A DNA stretch of 35,412 nucleotides, taken from the NCBI GenBank assembly GCA_001515985.1, contig LOET01000036.1, positions 1 through 35,412 of the forward strand. The letters are read 5' to 3'. How positions within the stretch are numbered: position 1 is the stretch's first letter; the number at the start of each line of letters is the position of its first letter. Both the position numbers and the translations under genes were made by a program. The stretch is from Sphingomonadales bacterium BRH_c3. Lineage in GTDB: Bacteria; Pseudomonadota; Alphaproteobacteria; Sphingomonadales; Sphingomonadaceae. The notes beneath the pieces are model-generated. The model was not told the origin of the DNA. It saw nothing but the letters and a program-made list of their open reading frames with translations, and searched no databases. Shown one piece after another: positions 7,845 through 15,206 of this stretch.

Positions 7845-8371
7845 GCAGCCTCAACATCCTCAACATATTCCGGGTAGAAGCTCGGCTCGCGATCCGACCA
7901 GCCGGGCGCGGTGGCGGCGGCTTCGCTCAGGCTTTGCAGCAACTCCTTGCGGCAATCGGGCCGGATTTGCGGGAGCGCAGCGGCAGCACAGAATGCGCTG
8001 GGCAGCCAAGGGCGCACATCGGCGCCCAGCAAGCGCTCGTAGAGAAAGCGGAAGGCCGAGAAGCTGCTGATCCGTTCTTGTGACAGGTCAAAAGCGGCAA
8101 CCCGCACCAGCTTGCCGATGAAGGTTTCGATCTGCGCAATGGTGACATCATGTGGAATGGTCGCGCGGAGCGTCTTCAGTTCCTGATAGGCAACATACTG
8201 GCAGCGGATCGCAGCGTTCTCGCCTTCGCTGCGCGCCCACAGCTTGAACGCATCCTGCCGTCCCAGCCCGATATCCAGGCTGCGCTTGATGTAACGCTGC
8301 TCTGCGGCCGAAAAGCTCGCAAATTCGCGCATCTCGCTAATGGTCATCGAGGCGGTGCCAGTTACCGGCAT
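7841..8371 (-). CDS. Unknown 176-aa protein, coupled upstream partner
   Basis: Not recognised. The ATG at 8371 (MPVTGTASMT) has GGGAG about 9 nt upstream; an in-frame TTG at 8392 would add seven residues but lacks a good site. The product appears mostly helical, with a central region A-A-I-R-C-Q-Y-V-A-Y-Q-E-L-K-T-L-R and an acidic C-terminus (Y-P-E-Y-V-E-D-V-E-A-A). No nucleotidyltransferase (G-S-x10-D-x-D) motif of the usual HEPN antitoxin was found. It runs directly into the next gene with a 4-nt overlap, and nothing else lies in this apparent two-gene operon. Confidence 0.8.
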   Translation of the reverse strand: MPVTGTASMTISEMREFASFSAAEQRYIKRSLDIGLGRQDAFKLWARSEGENAAIRCQYVAYQELKTLRATIPHDVTIAQIETFIGKLVRVAAFDLSQERISSFSAFRFLYERLLGADVRPWLPSAFCAAAALPQIRPDCRKELLQSLSEAAATAPGWSDREPSFYPEYVEDVEAA

Positions 8372-8486
8372 GGCTCTTGCTCCCTGTTGCAAGGAGCATT
8401 TTGGCCGAGCGTGGTTAATTAACGGTAACTATAGCGGGATTGCTTGCGCACAGGGCCATGGTCAGCCGCCGGAAACTAACCCGAAG

Positions 8487-9479
8487 TCAGATCAGGCCTG
8501 CCAACGGTGAACTCGGATCGGCATACATGCGCCGCCCCATGCGCCCGGCGAGATAGGCTTCGCGCCCTGCCTCGACAGCCAGCTTCATGGCGCGCGCCAT
8601 GCGGACCGGATCCTTTGCCTCGGCGATCGCAGTATTCATCAGAATGCCGTCGCAGCCCAGCTCCATGCCCACTGCCGCATCCGACGCAGTGCCTACACCC
8701 GCATCGACCAGCACCGGCACGCTCGCGCCCTCGACGATCAGGCGGATCGTGACGCGGTTCTGGATGCCAAGGCCGGAACCGATCGGTGCGCCGAGCGGCA
8801 TCACCGCCACCGCGCCGGCATCTTCCAGCTGCTTCGCCGCGATCGGATCATCGACGCAATAGACCATCGGCAGAAAGCCTTCGCCCGCCAATACTTCGGT
8901 CGCTCTAAGCGTTTCGCGCATGTCGGGATAAAGCGTTCGCGCCTCGCCCAGCACTTCCAGCTTCACCAGGTCCCAACCGCCCGCCTCGCGCGCCAGCCGC
9001 AGGGTACGGATGGCTTCATCGGCAGTAAAGCACCCGGCGGTGTTGGGCAGATAGGTGATCTTCCTGGGATCTATATAGTCGGTCAGCATCGGTGCCTTGG
9101 GGTCACTGACATTGACCCGGCGCACCGCCACGGTAACGATTTCCGCTCCTGACGCCTCGACAGCGGCGGCATTCTGCTCGAAATCCCTGTATTTGCCGGT
9201 GCCCACGATCAGGCGCGAGCGAAATGTCCGGCCCGCCACGCTCCAGCTGTCATCCGCCTTTGCCGCAGCAGAACCGCCGCCAACGAAATGCACGATTTCC
9301 AGCGTGTCGCCATCAGCCAGGGCGGTCTCTTCCAGTGTCGAGCGCGGCACGATCACGTGATTGCGCTCAACCGCAACCTTGGCCGGTTCAAGCTCGAGCT
9401 CGCGTACTAGCGCAGCGATGGTTCGGGCTGTGGTCCGGCGCGTATCGCCGTTGAGTGTGATGGTCTTGGTGGCGCTCAT
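8487..9479 (-). CDS. thiG: ThiS-ThiG fusion: sulfur carrier protein plus thiazole synthase
   Basis: A 330-residue protein in which residues 1-69 are a ThiS ubiquitin-like sulfur carrier and about 79-330 are ThiG thiazole synthase. The ThiS part has the typical [15 protein letters not shown] end (56-69), whose Gly-Gly is normally the free C-terminus that becomes a thiocarboxylate. ThiG shows [17 protein letters not shown] with the Schiff-base lysine (K173), G-A-P-I-G-S-G-L-G and [11 protein letters not shown]. Together they build the thiazole ring of thiamine from deoxyxylulose phosphate. Fused versions are known in alphaproteobacteria, but how the Gly-Gly is exposed is not evident. No TPP riboswitch was seen upstream, where the merC gene ends 18 nt away. 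Confidence 0.93.
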   Translation of the reverse strand: MSATKTITLNGDTRRTTARTIAALVRELELEPAKVAVERNHVIVPRSTLEETALADGDTLEIVHFVGGGSAAAKADDSWSVAGRTFRSRLIVGTGKYRDFEQNAAAVEASGAEIVTVAVRRVNVSDPKAPMLTDYIDPRKITYLPNTAGCFTADEAIRTLRLAREAGGWDLVKLEVLGEARTLYPDMRETLRATEVLAGEGFLPMVYCVDDPIAAKQLEDAGAVAVMPLGAPIGSGLGIQNRVTIRLIVEGASVPVLVDAGVGTASDAAVGMELGCDGILMNTAIAEAKDPVRMARAMKLAVEAGREAYLAGRMGRRMYADPSSPLAGLI

Positions 9480-9497
9480 ACAAGGGCCACATAAGCC

Positions 9498-9881
9498 TCA
9501 ATGCGTGTCAGGCAAGTGCGATCGCATATTGAGCAAATGACCGATTGAAACCAGCGCCACGCCGATAATAGTTAGCGCCGCCTCATGCCAGCCATGCGGC
9601 ACGGCAAGCCCGCCGCCCATGAAGGTAAGCCCCATCATTGCCGTCACGAACGGCGCAGGGCGCCGGTGGCGCAGCGCCCCCCAGCCGATCGCCACCGCCG
9701 CAATGATCAGCGCCAAGGCAAGGCCATAGCGGTGGATTTCCGGTGCAAGCAGCAGTTGCCCGCCCAATCCCAACACCGAAACAATCAGGATAGTCGCAAG
9801 GCAATGCAGCAGGCACAGGCTCGAAAGCCAGATGCCCGCGCGGTCAAGCCGGCGGCGAATCGAGATGTTGTTTACTGGCAT
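9498..9881 (-). CDS. MerC-domain membrane protein
   Basis: A 127-residue protein with four probable membrane segments. The first carries S-L-C-L-L-H-C-L-A-T (cysteines 23 and 27), the C-x3-C pair of MerC-type proteins, which are linked to mercury uptake in mer operons. The chromosomal versions in sphingomonads are of unknown role and may handle other metals. The ATG at 9881 (MPVNNISIRRR) is chosen over a much longer open frame to 10106 because the extra part is antisense to COX15 and unlike the family. A Zur-box-like palindrome lies 17-33 nt before this start. It is followed after 18 nt by thiSG on the same strand. Confidence 0.85.
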   Translation of the reverse strand: MPVNNISIRRRLDRAGIWLSSLCLLHCLATILIVSVLGLGGQLLLAPEIHRYGLALALIIAAVAIGWGALRHRRPAPFVTAMMGLTFMGGGLAVPHGWHEAALTIIGVALVSIGHLLNMRSHLPDTH

Positions 9882-9897
9882 GGTACCGGTTGTATCT

Positions 9898-9914
9898 ATG
9901 TTATGGTGTATCAT
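9898..9914. promoter_or_regulatory. Zur-box-like operator between merC and COX15
   Basis: ATGTTATGGTGTATCAT is an imperfect dyad matching 13 of 16 specified positions of the alphaproteobacterial Zur operator as I recall it (ATGTTATA-N-TATAACAT). It lies 17 nt upstream of the MerC-domain gene and 73 nt upstream of COX15, where it could control the merC promoter. The consensus is from memory. Confidence 0.4.
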
Positions 9915-9987
9915 CTTGCAAGAGGTGCAAGCGATCTTGCGGCGAATGGACTTGCACTTTTCCGGCGCGCTGCGCAGATGCCGGTCC

Positions 9988-11061
9988 ATGGCTACACACG
10001 TCGAAACGCAAACCACCTGCGGGGCGCCAGTGCGTGAAACGACACGCCCCCTGGCACTTGCATTCTGGCTGTATGTGATCGCCGCGATGGTGATCGTGAT
10101 CGTCATGGTGGGCGGAATTACCCGGCTAACCGAAAGCGGGCTCTCGATTACGCAATGGAATCCGATTACCGGCGTGCTGCCCCCGCTGAGCGAGGTGGCG
10201 TGGCAAGCCGAGTTCGACCTTTACCGCCAGACGCCCGAATATCTTTACGAGGCCGGGCCGGCGGGCATGACGCTGGCAGATTTCAAGTTCATCTTCTTCT
10301 GGGAGTGGTTCCACCGCTTGCTCGGCCGCCTCATCGGGCTTGCCTTTGCGCTGCCGCTGGCCTGGTTCTGGATCAAGGGAGCCATTCCTAAGGGTTACAA
10401 GCTGCGCTTGCTGGCGCTGCTGGCGCTGGGCGGGTTGCAGGGGACCTTCGGCTGGCTGATGGTGCGTTCTGGCCTTGGCGGTGAGATGACCGATGTCAGC
10501 CATTTCTGGCTTTCGGTGCACCTGCTTACTGCCTTTTTCACGCTGGGCGGATTGGTGTGGACGGCGCGCGATCTGCAGCAGCTTGCGAAGGATCCTGCTG
10601 CGCGGCCCGCCGGCCTCATCGGCCCATCGCTGATCGTGGCAATCGTGGTGTTTGTCCAGCTCTTGCTCGGGGCCTGGGTGGCGGGCCTCAACGCCGGGCA
10701 CGCCGCCTATGACTGGCCGTTGATGAATGGGCGGTTCTTCCCGCAGCCGGACCTGGCCCGGGGCTGGCTTTGGGCGCTGACGCATGATCCCTTCCTGCTG
10801 CACTTTCTCCATCGCTGGTGGGCCTGGGTTGCTGTCGCCGCGCTGGTGTGGCTGGCACGGCGCGTACGCACACGTGAACGCGGCGCTTCGATCGCCATCC
10901 ATAGTGCGTTCGGAACCATGGTAGTGCTGGGCATAGCCACGGTCCTGAGCGAAGTGTCGCTGTGGGTGGCAGTGGCACACCAATTGACCGGGGCTTTGCT
11001 GGTGGCGGGCCTTGCCTGGGGAATGCATGCAGATGGTCGGCGCAGTCGGGGCGGGGCATGA
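9988..11061 (+). CDS. ctaA: Heme A synthase (COX15/CtaA)
   Basis: A 357-residue integral membrane protein with about eight transmembrane helices that oxidises heme O to heme A for aa3-type cytochrome oxidase. Diagnostic features are G-G-I-T-R-L-T-E-S-G-L-S-I-T-Q-W-N-P-I-T-G near the first helix, F-K-F-I-F-F-W-E-W-F-H-R-L-L-G-R-L-I-G with a heme-ligand histidine, G-L-Q-G-x-F-G-W-x-M-V-x-S-G-L, and the later G-L-N-A-G-H-A-A-Y-D-W-P-L-M-N-G and H-F-L-H-R-W-W-A-W blocks. The ATG at 9988 (MATHVETQ) fits the family N-terminus; the frame is open further upstream and ATG 9949 is possible. Its stop overlaps the cutA start by 4 nt. Confidence 0.95.
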   Translation: MATHVETQTTCGAPVRETTRPLALAFWLYVIAAMVIVIVMVGGITRLTESGLSITQWNPITGVLPPLSEVAWQAEFDLYRQTPEYLYEAGPAGMTLADFKFIFFWEWFHRLLGRLIGLAFALPLAWFWIKGAIPKGYKLRLLALLALGGLQGTFGWLMVRSGLGGEMTDVSHFWLSVHLLTAFFTLGGLVWTARDLQQLAKDPAARPAGLIGPSLIVAIVVFVQLLLGAWVAGLNAGHAAYDWPLMNGRFFPQPDLARGWLWALTHDPFLLHFLHRWWAWVAVAALVWLARRVRTRERGASIAIHSAFGTMVVLGIATVLSEVSLWVAVAHQLTGALLVAGLAWGMHADGRRSRGGA

Positions 11062-11378
11062 GCGCGCTGATCTGGTGCCCCTTTCCCGATCGCAGCGCTG
11101 CGCGCGAGGTGGCGAATGCCTTGCTGGATGAGAAACTGATCGCTTGCGCCAACCTGCTCCCGGATGTGGAATCGATCTTCGAATGGGGCGGTGCGCGCGA
11201 GAGCGGCAAGGAGATAGGGGTGCTGTTCAAGACCGATGCCGCCTTGCTTGACCGTGCTGCCGGGCGGTTGGCGGCACTCCATCCCTATGATACTCCTGCA
11301 ATTATGGGTTGGAAGTGCGATGCAGCTTCAACTGCCACACAGGCCTGGCTTGGCTCTTTGAGGGAGCGAGAAGATTGA
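11058..11378 (+). CDS. cutA: CutA divalent-cation tolerance protein
   Basis: A 106-residue CutA1-type protein, a small trimeric protein with PII-like fold linked to copper tolerance. Visible motifs are C-P-F-P-D near the start, A-N-A-L-L-D-E-K-L-I-A-C-A-N-L-L-P-D-V-E-S-I-F-E-W-G-G and H-P-Y-D-T-P-A-I. This matches the usual length of about 105-110 residues. Its ATG overlaps the COX15 stop (ATGA), so it is translationally coupled to heme A synthase. The copper link to cytochrome oxidase assembly is suggestive only. Confidence 0.93.
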   Translation: MSALIWCPFPDRSAAREVANALLDEKLIACANLLPDVESIFEWGGARESGKEIGVLFKTDAALLDRAAGRLAALHPYDTPAIMGWKCDAASTATQAWLGSLRERED

Positions 11379-11536
11379 TGGCATATCCCCGGTCATGCCC
11401 GGCGCTGACGGCTTGATCGAGGGCGCGCGGCGGCTGGAGCAAATGGAGCTCGCGCGAGCGCTGGGCCATGCGCGAAACCTGGACGCGCAAAATCGAATGG
11501 TATTATTTTACCTCCACTGAAAAGCACGGTTTTGCT

Positions 11537-11565
11537 TGACTTGCGCGCACTCAGGCGACATTTGC
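11537..11565 (+). promoter_or_regulatory. Candidate promoter of rplM-rpsI
   Basis: TTGACT (11537-11542), then 17 bases, then CATTTG (11560-11565), roughly 95 nt before the rplM start. The -35 is good; the -10 is a poor match but resembles TATTTG/TATTTC elements at two other candidate promoters in this window. The 281 bases between cutA and rplM hold only this and an unsupported 41-codon reading frame. Confidence 0.5.
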
Positions 11566-11659
11566 GCCCCGTTCTCGCACCTGCGGCAAAAAGTCACGGG
11601 CGCGATTCGAGGCCGAGGCGGCAAACGCTGCGGCTACCCAAATCTAGGAAGTTGAACCC

Positions 11660-12139
11660 ATGAAGGCGCTTAGCAAGCAGACCCGGTCTATAAAACCGGC
11701 CGAGGTCGAAAAGAAATGGCACCTGATCGATGCCGATGGCCTGGTTGTCGGCCGCGTTGCAACGATCATCGCCAACATCCTGCGCGGCAAGCACAAGCCG
11801 AGCTACACCCCGCATGTCGATTGCGGTGACCATGTTGTCGTCATCAATGCCGACAAGGTGAAGTTCACCGGCAAGAAGATGGGCGATAAGGTCTATTACA
11901 AGCACACCGGCCACCCCGGCGGCATCAAGGAAACCACCCCGGCCAAGGTGCTGGAAGGCCGCTTCCCCGAGCGCGTGCTGGAAAAGGCTGTCGAGCGCAT
12001 GATCCCGCGCGGCCCGCTAGGTCGCCAGCAGATGAAGGCGCTGCACCTCTATGCCGGTACCGAGCATCCGCATGACGGCCAGGCGCCGCAGCTGCTCGAC
12101 GTAGCTTCCATGAATCGCAAGAACAAGGTCACCGCATAA
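11660..12139 (+). CDS. rplM: 50S ribosomal protein L13
   Basis: A 159-residue L13, an early-assembling large-subunit protein. It shows [48 protein letters not shown] text and [19 protein letters not shown] ribosome-binding sequence (AGGAAG) precedes the ATG. Length is slightly above the Escherichia coli form, as usual in alphaproteobacteria. Its stop codon shares one base with the rpsI start (TAATG), the standard L13-S9 operon. Confidence 0.98.
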   Translation: MKALSKQTRSIKPAEVEKKWHLIDADGLVVGRVATIIANILRGKHKPSYTPHVDCGDHVVVINADKVKFTGKKMGDKVYYKHTGHPGGIKETTPAKVLEGRFPERVLEKAVERMIPRGPLGRQQMKALHLYAGTEHPHDGQAPQLLDVASMNRKNKVTA

Positions 12140-12675
12140 TGAGTATCGAGAACTCTGGCGAAACCAGCAACGAAACCGTTTCGGATCTGGCGGATCTGAA
12201 GGACATCGCCAGCGATGTGCCCGAAGGCGATGCAGCCGAAATCGCCGCTGTGGCCGAAGTGCCCCTGCGCGAACAGGAACTCGACCCGCAGGGCCGCGCC
12301 TATGCCACCGGTCGCCGCAAGGATGCCGTGGCCCGCGTGTGGATTAAGCCCGGCAAGGGGACGATCACTGTCAACGGCAAGGATCAGGAAGCTTACTTCG
12401 CGCGTCCGACGCTGCGACTGATCATCAATCAGCCCTTCGGCATCACCGAGCGTGAAGGCCAGTATGATGTGATCGCCACTGTGCGTGGCGGCGGCTTGTC
12501 GGGCCAGGCCGGTGCGGTCAAGCATGGCATTTCGCAAGCGCTGACCAAGTACGAGCCGGCGCTGCGCTCCACAGTCAAGGCCGCTGGCTTCCTTACCCGC
12601 GACAGCCGCGTGGTCGAACGCAAGAAGTATGGCCGGGCCAAGGCTCGCCGCAGCTTCCAGTTCTCGAAGCGCTGA
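12139..12675 (+). CDS. rpsI: 30S ribosomal protein S9 with acidic N-terminal extension
   Basis: A 178-residue S9. The conserved domain begins around residue 52 ([17 protein letters not shown]) and ends with the invariant basic tail [17 protein letters not shown], whose terminal lysine-arginine reaches the P-site tRNA. Residues 1-50 form an acidic, low-complexity extension rich in Glu, Asp, Ser and Ala that is absent from short S9 proteins of about 130 residues. The start overlaps the rplM stop by one base. A strong terminator follows. Confidence 0.98.
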   Translation: MSIENSGETSNETVSDLADLKDIASDVPEGDAAEIAAVAEVPLREQELDPQGRAYATGRRKDAVARVWIKPGKGTITVNGKDQEAYFARPTLRLIINQPFGITEREGQYDVIATVRGGGLSGQAGAVKHGISQALTKYEPALRSTVKAAGFLTRDSRVVERKKYGRAKARRSFQFSKR

Positions 12676-12699
12676 TTTCCAGCCTTGCGGAAAATCAAG

Positions 12700-12726
12700 G
12701 GGCGGTCCTTCGGGGCCGCCCTTTTT
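12700..12726 (+). terminator. Intrinsic terminator of rplM-rpsI
   Basis: A 9-bp stem (12700-12708 with 12713-12721, one T-G wobble) closed by a TTCG tetraloop and followed by TTTTT. It lies 25 nt after the rpsI stop and reads rightward. Confidence 0.92.
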
Positions 12727-12742
12727 GTACCTGCGCTCTAGG

Positions 12743-13504
12743 TCAGGCAGGCCGGGCGATGAAATCGCGTTGCTCAACTTCGATAATGCCTGCGGCGTCA
12801 ATCCGCACGACATTGTAGGACGGCGGCGCCCCCCTGCGCAGCCGGGTCGACAATGTCCCCGCCCCTACCATCCGCATGGCATGGTTTTCGCGCGAGCGGA
12901 CCTGGTCGAACGGGAAATGCACATGGCCCGATAGCACCATGGCGGCCCCTGCCGCGGCCAGTTCAGCGAAGGCTGTATCCCCGCGAATGGTCGGATTCCT
13001 GCGCCCATCCTCATCCGCCAACAGGGGATGATGGCAAGCAACCAGCTTGGGGCGTGGGTCTGAGTGCACAGCTTTCAACCGCGCCAGCGCCGCATCGAGG
13101 TTACGCCGCGTGACCACCCCGTCCGACCAGGGCCAGCGCAACTGCGCGGGAACATTGGTATCGAAGGGCACGATCAGGGCATGTTCCAGAACGATCTCTG
13201 CACCCACGGCCCGCTCAAGCGATCCGAAGCGTGCATAGGGCCTGCGGAAACGCTCCCACAAATTGTAATAGGGCATGTCATGATTGCCAGGCTGGACCAT
13301 AAGCGGCACGCCCAGGCTGGCGAACCACTTTGCGGCAAGGGCATATTGCCGATGGGTCGCGCGCTGAGTGAGATCACCGGTGCAGATCACCGCGTCGGGG
13401 CGCTCGAGATGCACCGCCACCTCAAACCAGGCCGTGGCAGCGCGATCCTCTACCCCGAAATGGGTATCGCTGACATGGAACAGTACGGAGGCGTCACTAG
13501 CCAT
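12743..13504 (-). CDS. Calcineurin-like metallophosphoesterase
   Basis: A 253-residue protein with all the two-metal phosphoesterase motifs in order: D-T-H-F-G (about 13-17), G-D-L-T-Q (about 43), G-N-H-D (about 73), C-H-H-P-L-L and G-H-V-H. This places it in the cytosolic calcineurin-like superfamily, near the CpdA/Icc-like phosphodiesterases. The substrate, whether cyclic nucleotide or other, cannot be read from sequence. It is convergent with rpsI, with the ribosomal terminator lying between them, and stands alone on its strand. Confidence 0.9.
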   Translation of the reverse strand: MASDASVLFHVSDTHFGVEDRAATAWFEVAVHLERPDAVICTGDLTQRATHRQYALAAKWFASLGVPLMVQPGNHDMPYYNLWERFRRPYARFGSLERAVGAEIVLEHALIVPFDTNVPAQLRWPWSDGVVTRRNLDAALARLKAVHSDPRPKLVACHHPLLADEDGRRNPTIRGDTAFAELAAAGAAMVLSGHVHFPFDQVRSRENHAMRMVGAGTLSTRLRRGAPPSYNVVRIDAAGIIEVEQRDFIARPA

Positions 13505-13546
13505 GTTTGGCGCCTAGCAGATTCGCTGCAGCATGAAAGCAAAGCA

Positions 13547-13819
13547 TCAGATCCGGTCGGTCAGTATCAGCCAGGCGGCGAAGCAGTTAAGCGCTGTGTA
13601 GGCGAGATAGCCCCACGCAAGGCCCGGCCAGCCGTTGGACGCCAGCAGCAGCGCGGCAAGCAGAATCAAGAATTCCGTTACCAGCGTCAGCCTGCCGCCT
13701 AGCATGTGCACGAACCACGGCATCTGCCCCAGCATAGGATGGCGGCTTTCGAGCACCGCCTTGTGCAGAGTGAAATTGCCGATCCCCAGCAGAAAGATGA
13801 TCACCATCGCCATGGTCAT
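13547..13819 (-). CDS. Small multi-pass membrane protein
   Basis: A protein of about 90 residues with three probable membrane helices: M-V-I-I-F-L-L-G-I-G-N-F at the start, F-L-I-L-L-A-A-L-L-L-A in the middle, and Y-L-A-Y-T-A-L-N-C-F-A-A-W-L-I-L near the end. The start is uncertain: ATG 13819 is used, ATG 13813 or TTG 13831 are also possible, and none has a strong ribosome-binding site. The family is not recognised, though small proteins of this kind are common in sphingomonads. It ends 42 bases before the phosphoesterase start and could be co-transcribed with it. Confidence 0.7.
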   Translation of the reverse strand: MTMAMVIIFLLGIGNFTLHKAVLESRHPMLGQMPWFVHMLGGRLTLVTEFLILLAALLLASNGWPGLAWGYLAYTALNCFAAWLILTDRI

Positions 13820-14024
13820 ATTATTGCGCAAACTTCCATCGATTGGAAATGGCTGTTCGTCGGGCGCGATCTGACATCGATCAGTATGTCGTAGCTCCGG
13901 TCGATACGGATTGCGTGCATGTCGAGTGCAAGCTGATTGGGCACCGGCAATCGCCTATCTCCTGTTGTGCGGATCCGGTCTCTCTCCCCCCTCTTTTCCG
14001 AGATCGCCGCAAATGGAGGAAACT

Positions 14025-14333
14025 ATGTTCAAATCCATGTTTGCAGCTGCCGCGATCAGTGCAGCGCTCGCAACCACGCCTGCAATTGCCGGAGAGGCCC
14101 AGGGCGAAAGCGTATCTGTGTCCTATCACGATCTCAATCTCGCGACCGAGCAAGGACAGAAGAAGCTCGAGCAGCGCCTCGAACGTGCAGCTCGCCAGGC
14201 TTGCGGCGTTGACGGCCTTCGCACTGGCAGCCGCATTACCCCGCCCGATCAGAGCCGCTGCCTGAATGAGGCGCGCAAAAGTGCCAAGGCGCAATTCGCG
14301 CAAATTGTCAGCGAACAACAGCTCGGCGGTTAA
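14025..14333 (+). CDS. UrcA-family secreted protein
   Basis: A 102-residue protein with a clear signal peptide (MFKSMFAAAAISAALATTPA, cleavage expected after A-I-A). The mature part has the pattern V-S-Y-H-D-L-N-L-A-T-E-Q-G-Q-K-K-L-E-Q-R-L-E-R-A-A-R-Q-A-C-G and a second cysteine in S-R-C-L-N-E-A. This Y-x-D-L-x-L-x-x-x-x-G plus paired-cysteine arrangement is that of UrcA proteins, whose role is unknown. GGAGGA sits 5 nt before the ATG at 14025; the open frame extends upstream without support. A long hairpin follows the stop. Confidence 0.87.
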   Translation: MFKSMFAAAAISAALATTPAIAGEAQGESVSVSYHDLNLATEQGQKKLEQRLERAARQACGVDGLRTGSRITPPDQSRCLNEARKSAKAQFAQIVSEQQLGG

Positions 14334-14367
14334 CCCGACGCACCCCCAAGCACGCAAGTGCGGCCTT

Positions 14368-14410
14368 GCGGCCTGAGCCCTTTCCAGTCCCGGGGTTCAG
14401 GCCGCATCTT
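14368..14410 (+). terminator. Terminator after the UrcA-family gene
   Basis: Positions 14368-14380 pair with 14393-14405 (13 bp with one G-T wobble; core GCGGCCTGA / TCAGGCCGC), loop of 12 nt, followed by ATCTTT. It lies between the rightward urcA-type gene and the leftward LytTR regulator and fits a terminator, possibly bidirectional. Confidence 0.65.
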
Positions 14411-14447
14411 TACAGGCGGCCTTATCAGCGGCTCAAACACAGCACTA

Positions 14448-15206
14448 TCAGCGCCCGGCCATCGCTTTGACCTTTGGCAGATATGTCCTCCCGATCCTTA
14501 ATGCCTCGCCGCAATCCAGCTCTGCCGACCACACTCCCAGTCCATCGTGCCTCAGACCCCTGATGCGATCCTTACGCAAAATGGTGGATCGGTGGATGCG
14601 GATGAACTCACTCGGGTCGAGTTTCTTCTCCAGCCCCGCGATGGTCTGCAGCAGCAGATAGCTGCGCCCACCTTCGGCCGGATCGCCGACAAACAGCCGC
14701 ACATAGTCACGCTCGGCATCGATCCGGCTCACTTCGTTCACTGCGATACGGATCAGTTCCGAACGGTGCGGCACCCACAGTTCTTCAAGCCATTCGCTGG
14801 TGCTGTTGCGCTCTGACCCGCGGCGAGAGACCGCTCTTTCAATCGCCCGCTCGAGCCGATCGGCGGCAACCGGTTTCAGCACGTAATCGACCGCTTCGAG
14901 GTCAAATGCTTCGACCGCAAAGCCATCATGGGCTGTCACGAAAATGATTGCAGGCGGATTCTCCTGCCCGGCCAACTGGTGTGCGACACCCAACCCGTCG
15001 AGTTCAGGCATGGTCATATCGAGCAGCATAAGGTCGGGCGCAAGCGCCTCGGCGAGGCGCAGTGCCGCCGCGCCATCGCTTGCCGTTCCGATGACGTTGA
15101 TCTTGCTCAGCTTAGCACAAATCACCTGGATCCGTTCGACGGCGAGAGGCTCGTCGTCAACGATCAACGTTCTCAGCGGCGTATCGGTTTGCTCTGATTC
15201 AGCCAT
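14448..15206 (-). CDS. LytTR-family response regulator
   Basis: A 252-residue regulator with a receiver domain (about 12-125) and a C-terminal LytTR DNA-binding domain (about 145-250). The receiver shows D-D-E-P (17-20), the phospho-acceptor D63 in L-L-D-M-T-M-P-E-L-D-G, the switch T91, and K111 in Y-V-L-K-P-V. The LytTR part has the V-S-R-I-D-A-E-R-D-Y-V-R-L and F-I-R-I-H-R-S-T-I-L-R pattern. It overlaps the upstream histidine kinase gene by 8 nt, so the two form a two-component system. Signal and regulon are unknown. Confidence 0.94.
   Translation of the reverse strand: MAESEQTDTPLRTLIVDDEPLAVERIQVICAKLSKINVIGTASDGAAALRLAEALAPDLMLLDMTMPELDGLGVAHQLAGQENPPAIIFVTAHDGFAVEAFDLEAVDYVLKPVAADRLERAIERAVSRRGSERNSTSEWLEELWVPHRSELIRIAVNEVSRIDAERDYVRLFVGDPAEGGRSYLLLQTIAGLEKKLDPSEFIRIHRSTILRKDRIRGLRHDGLGVWSAELDCGEALRIGRTYLPKVKAMAGR

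Noticed and set aside
9480..9600. TPP riboswitch for the thiamine gene
   Set aside because: The region upstream of thiSG is the coding 3' end of the MerC-domain gene, and no THI-box sequence was seen.
10126..11028. 300-residue minus-strand reading frame
   Set aside because: Antisense to COX15, with Gln/His/Pro/Arg-rich composition typical of shadow frames.
11395..11520. 41-codon open frame after cutA
   Set aside because: No ribosome-binding site, no recognisable similarity, and it runs up to the rplM promoter region; probably spacer.
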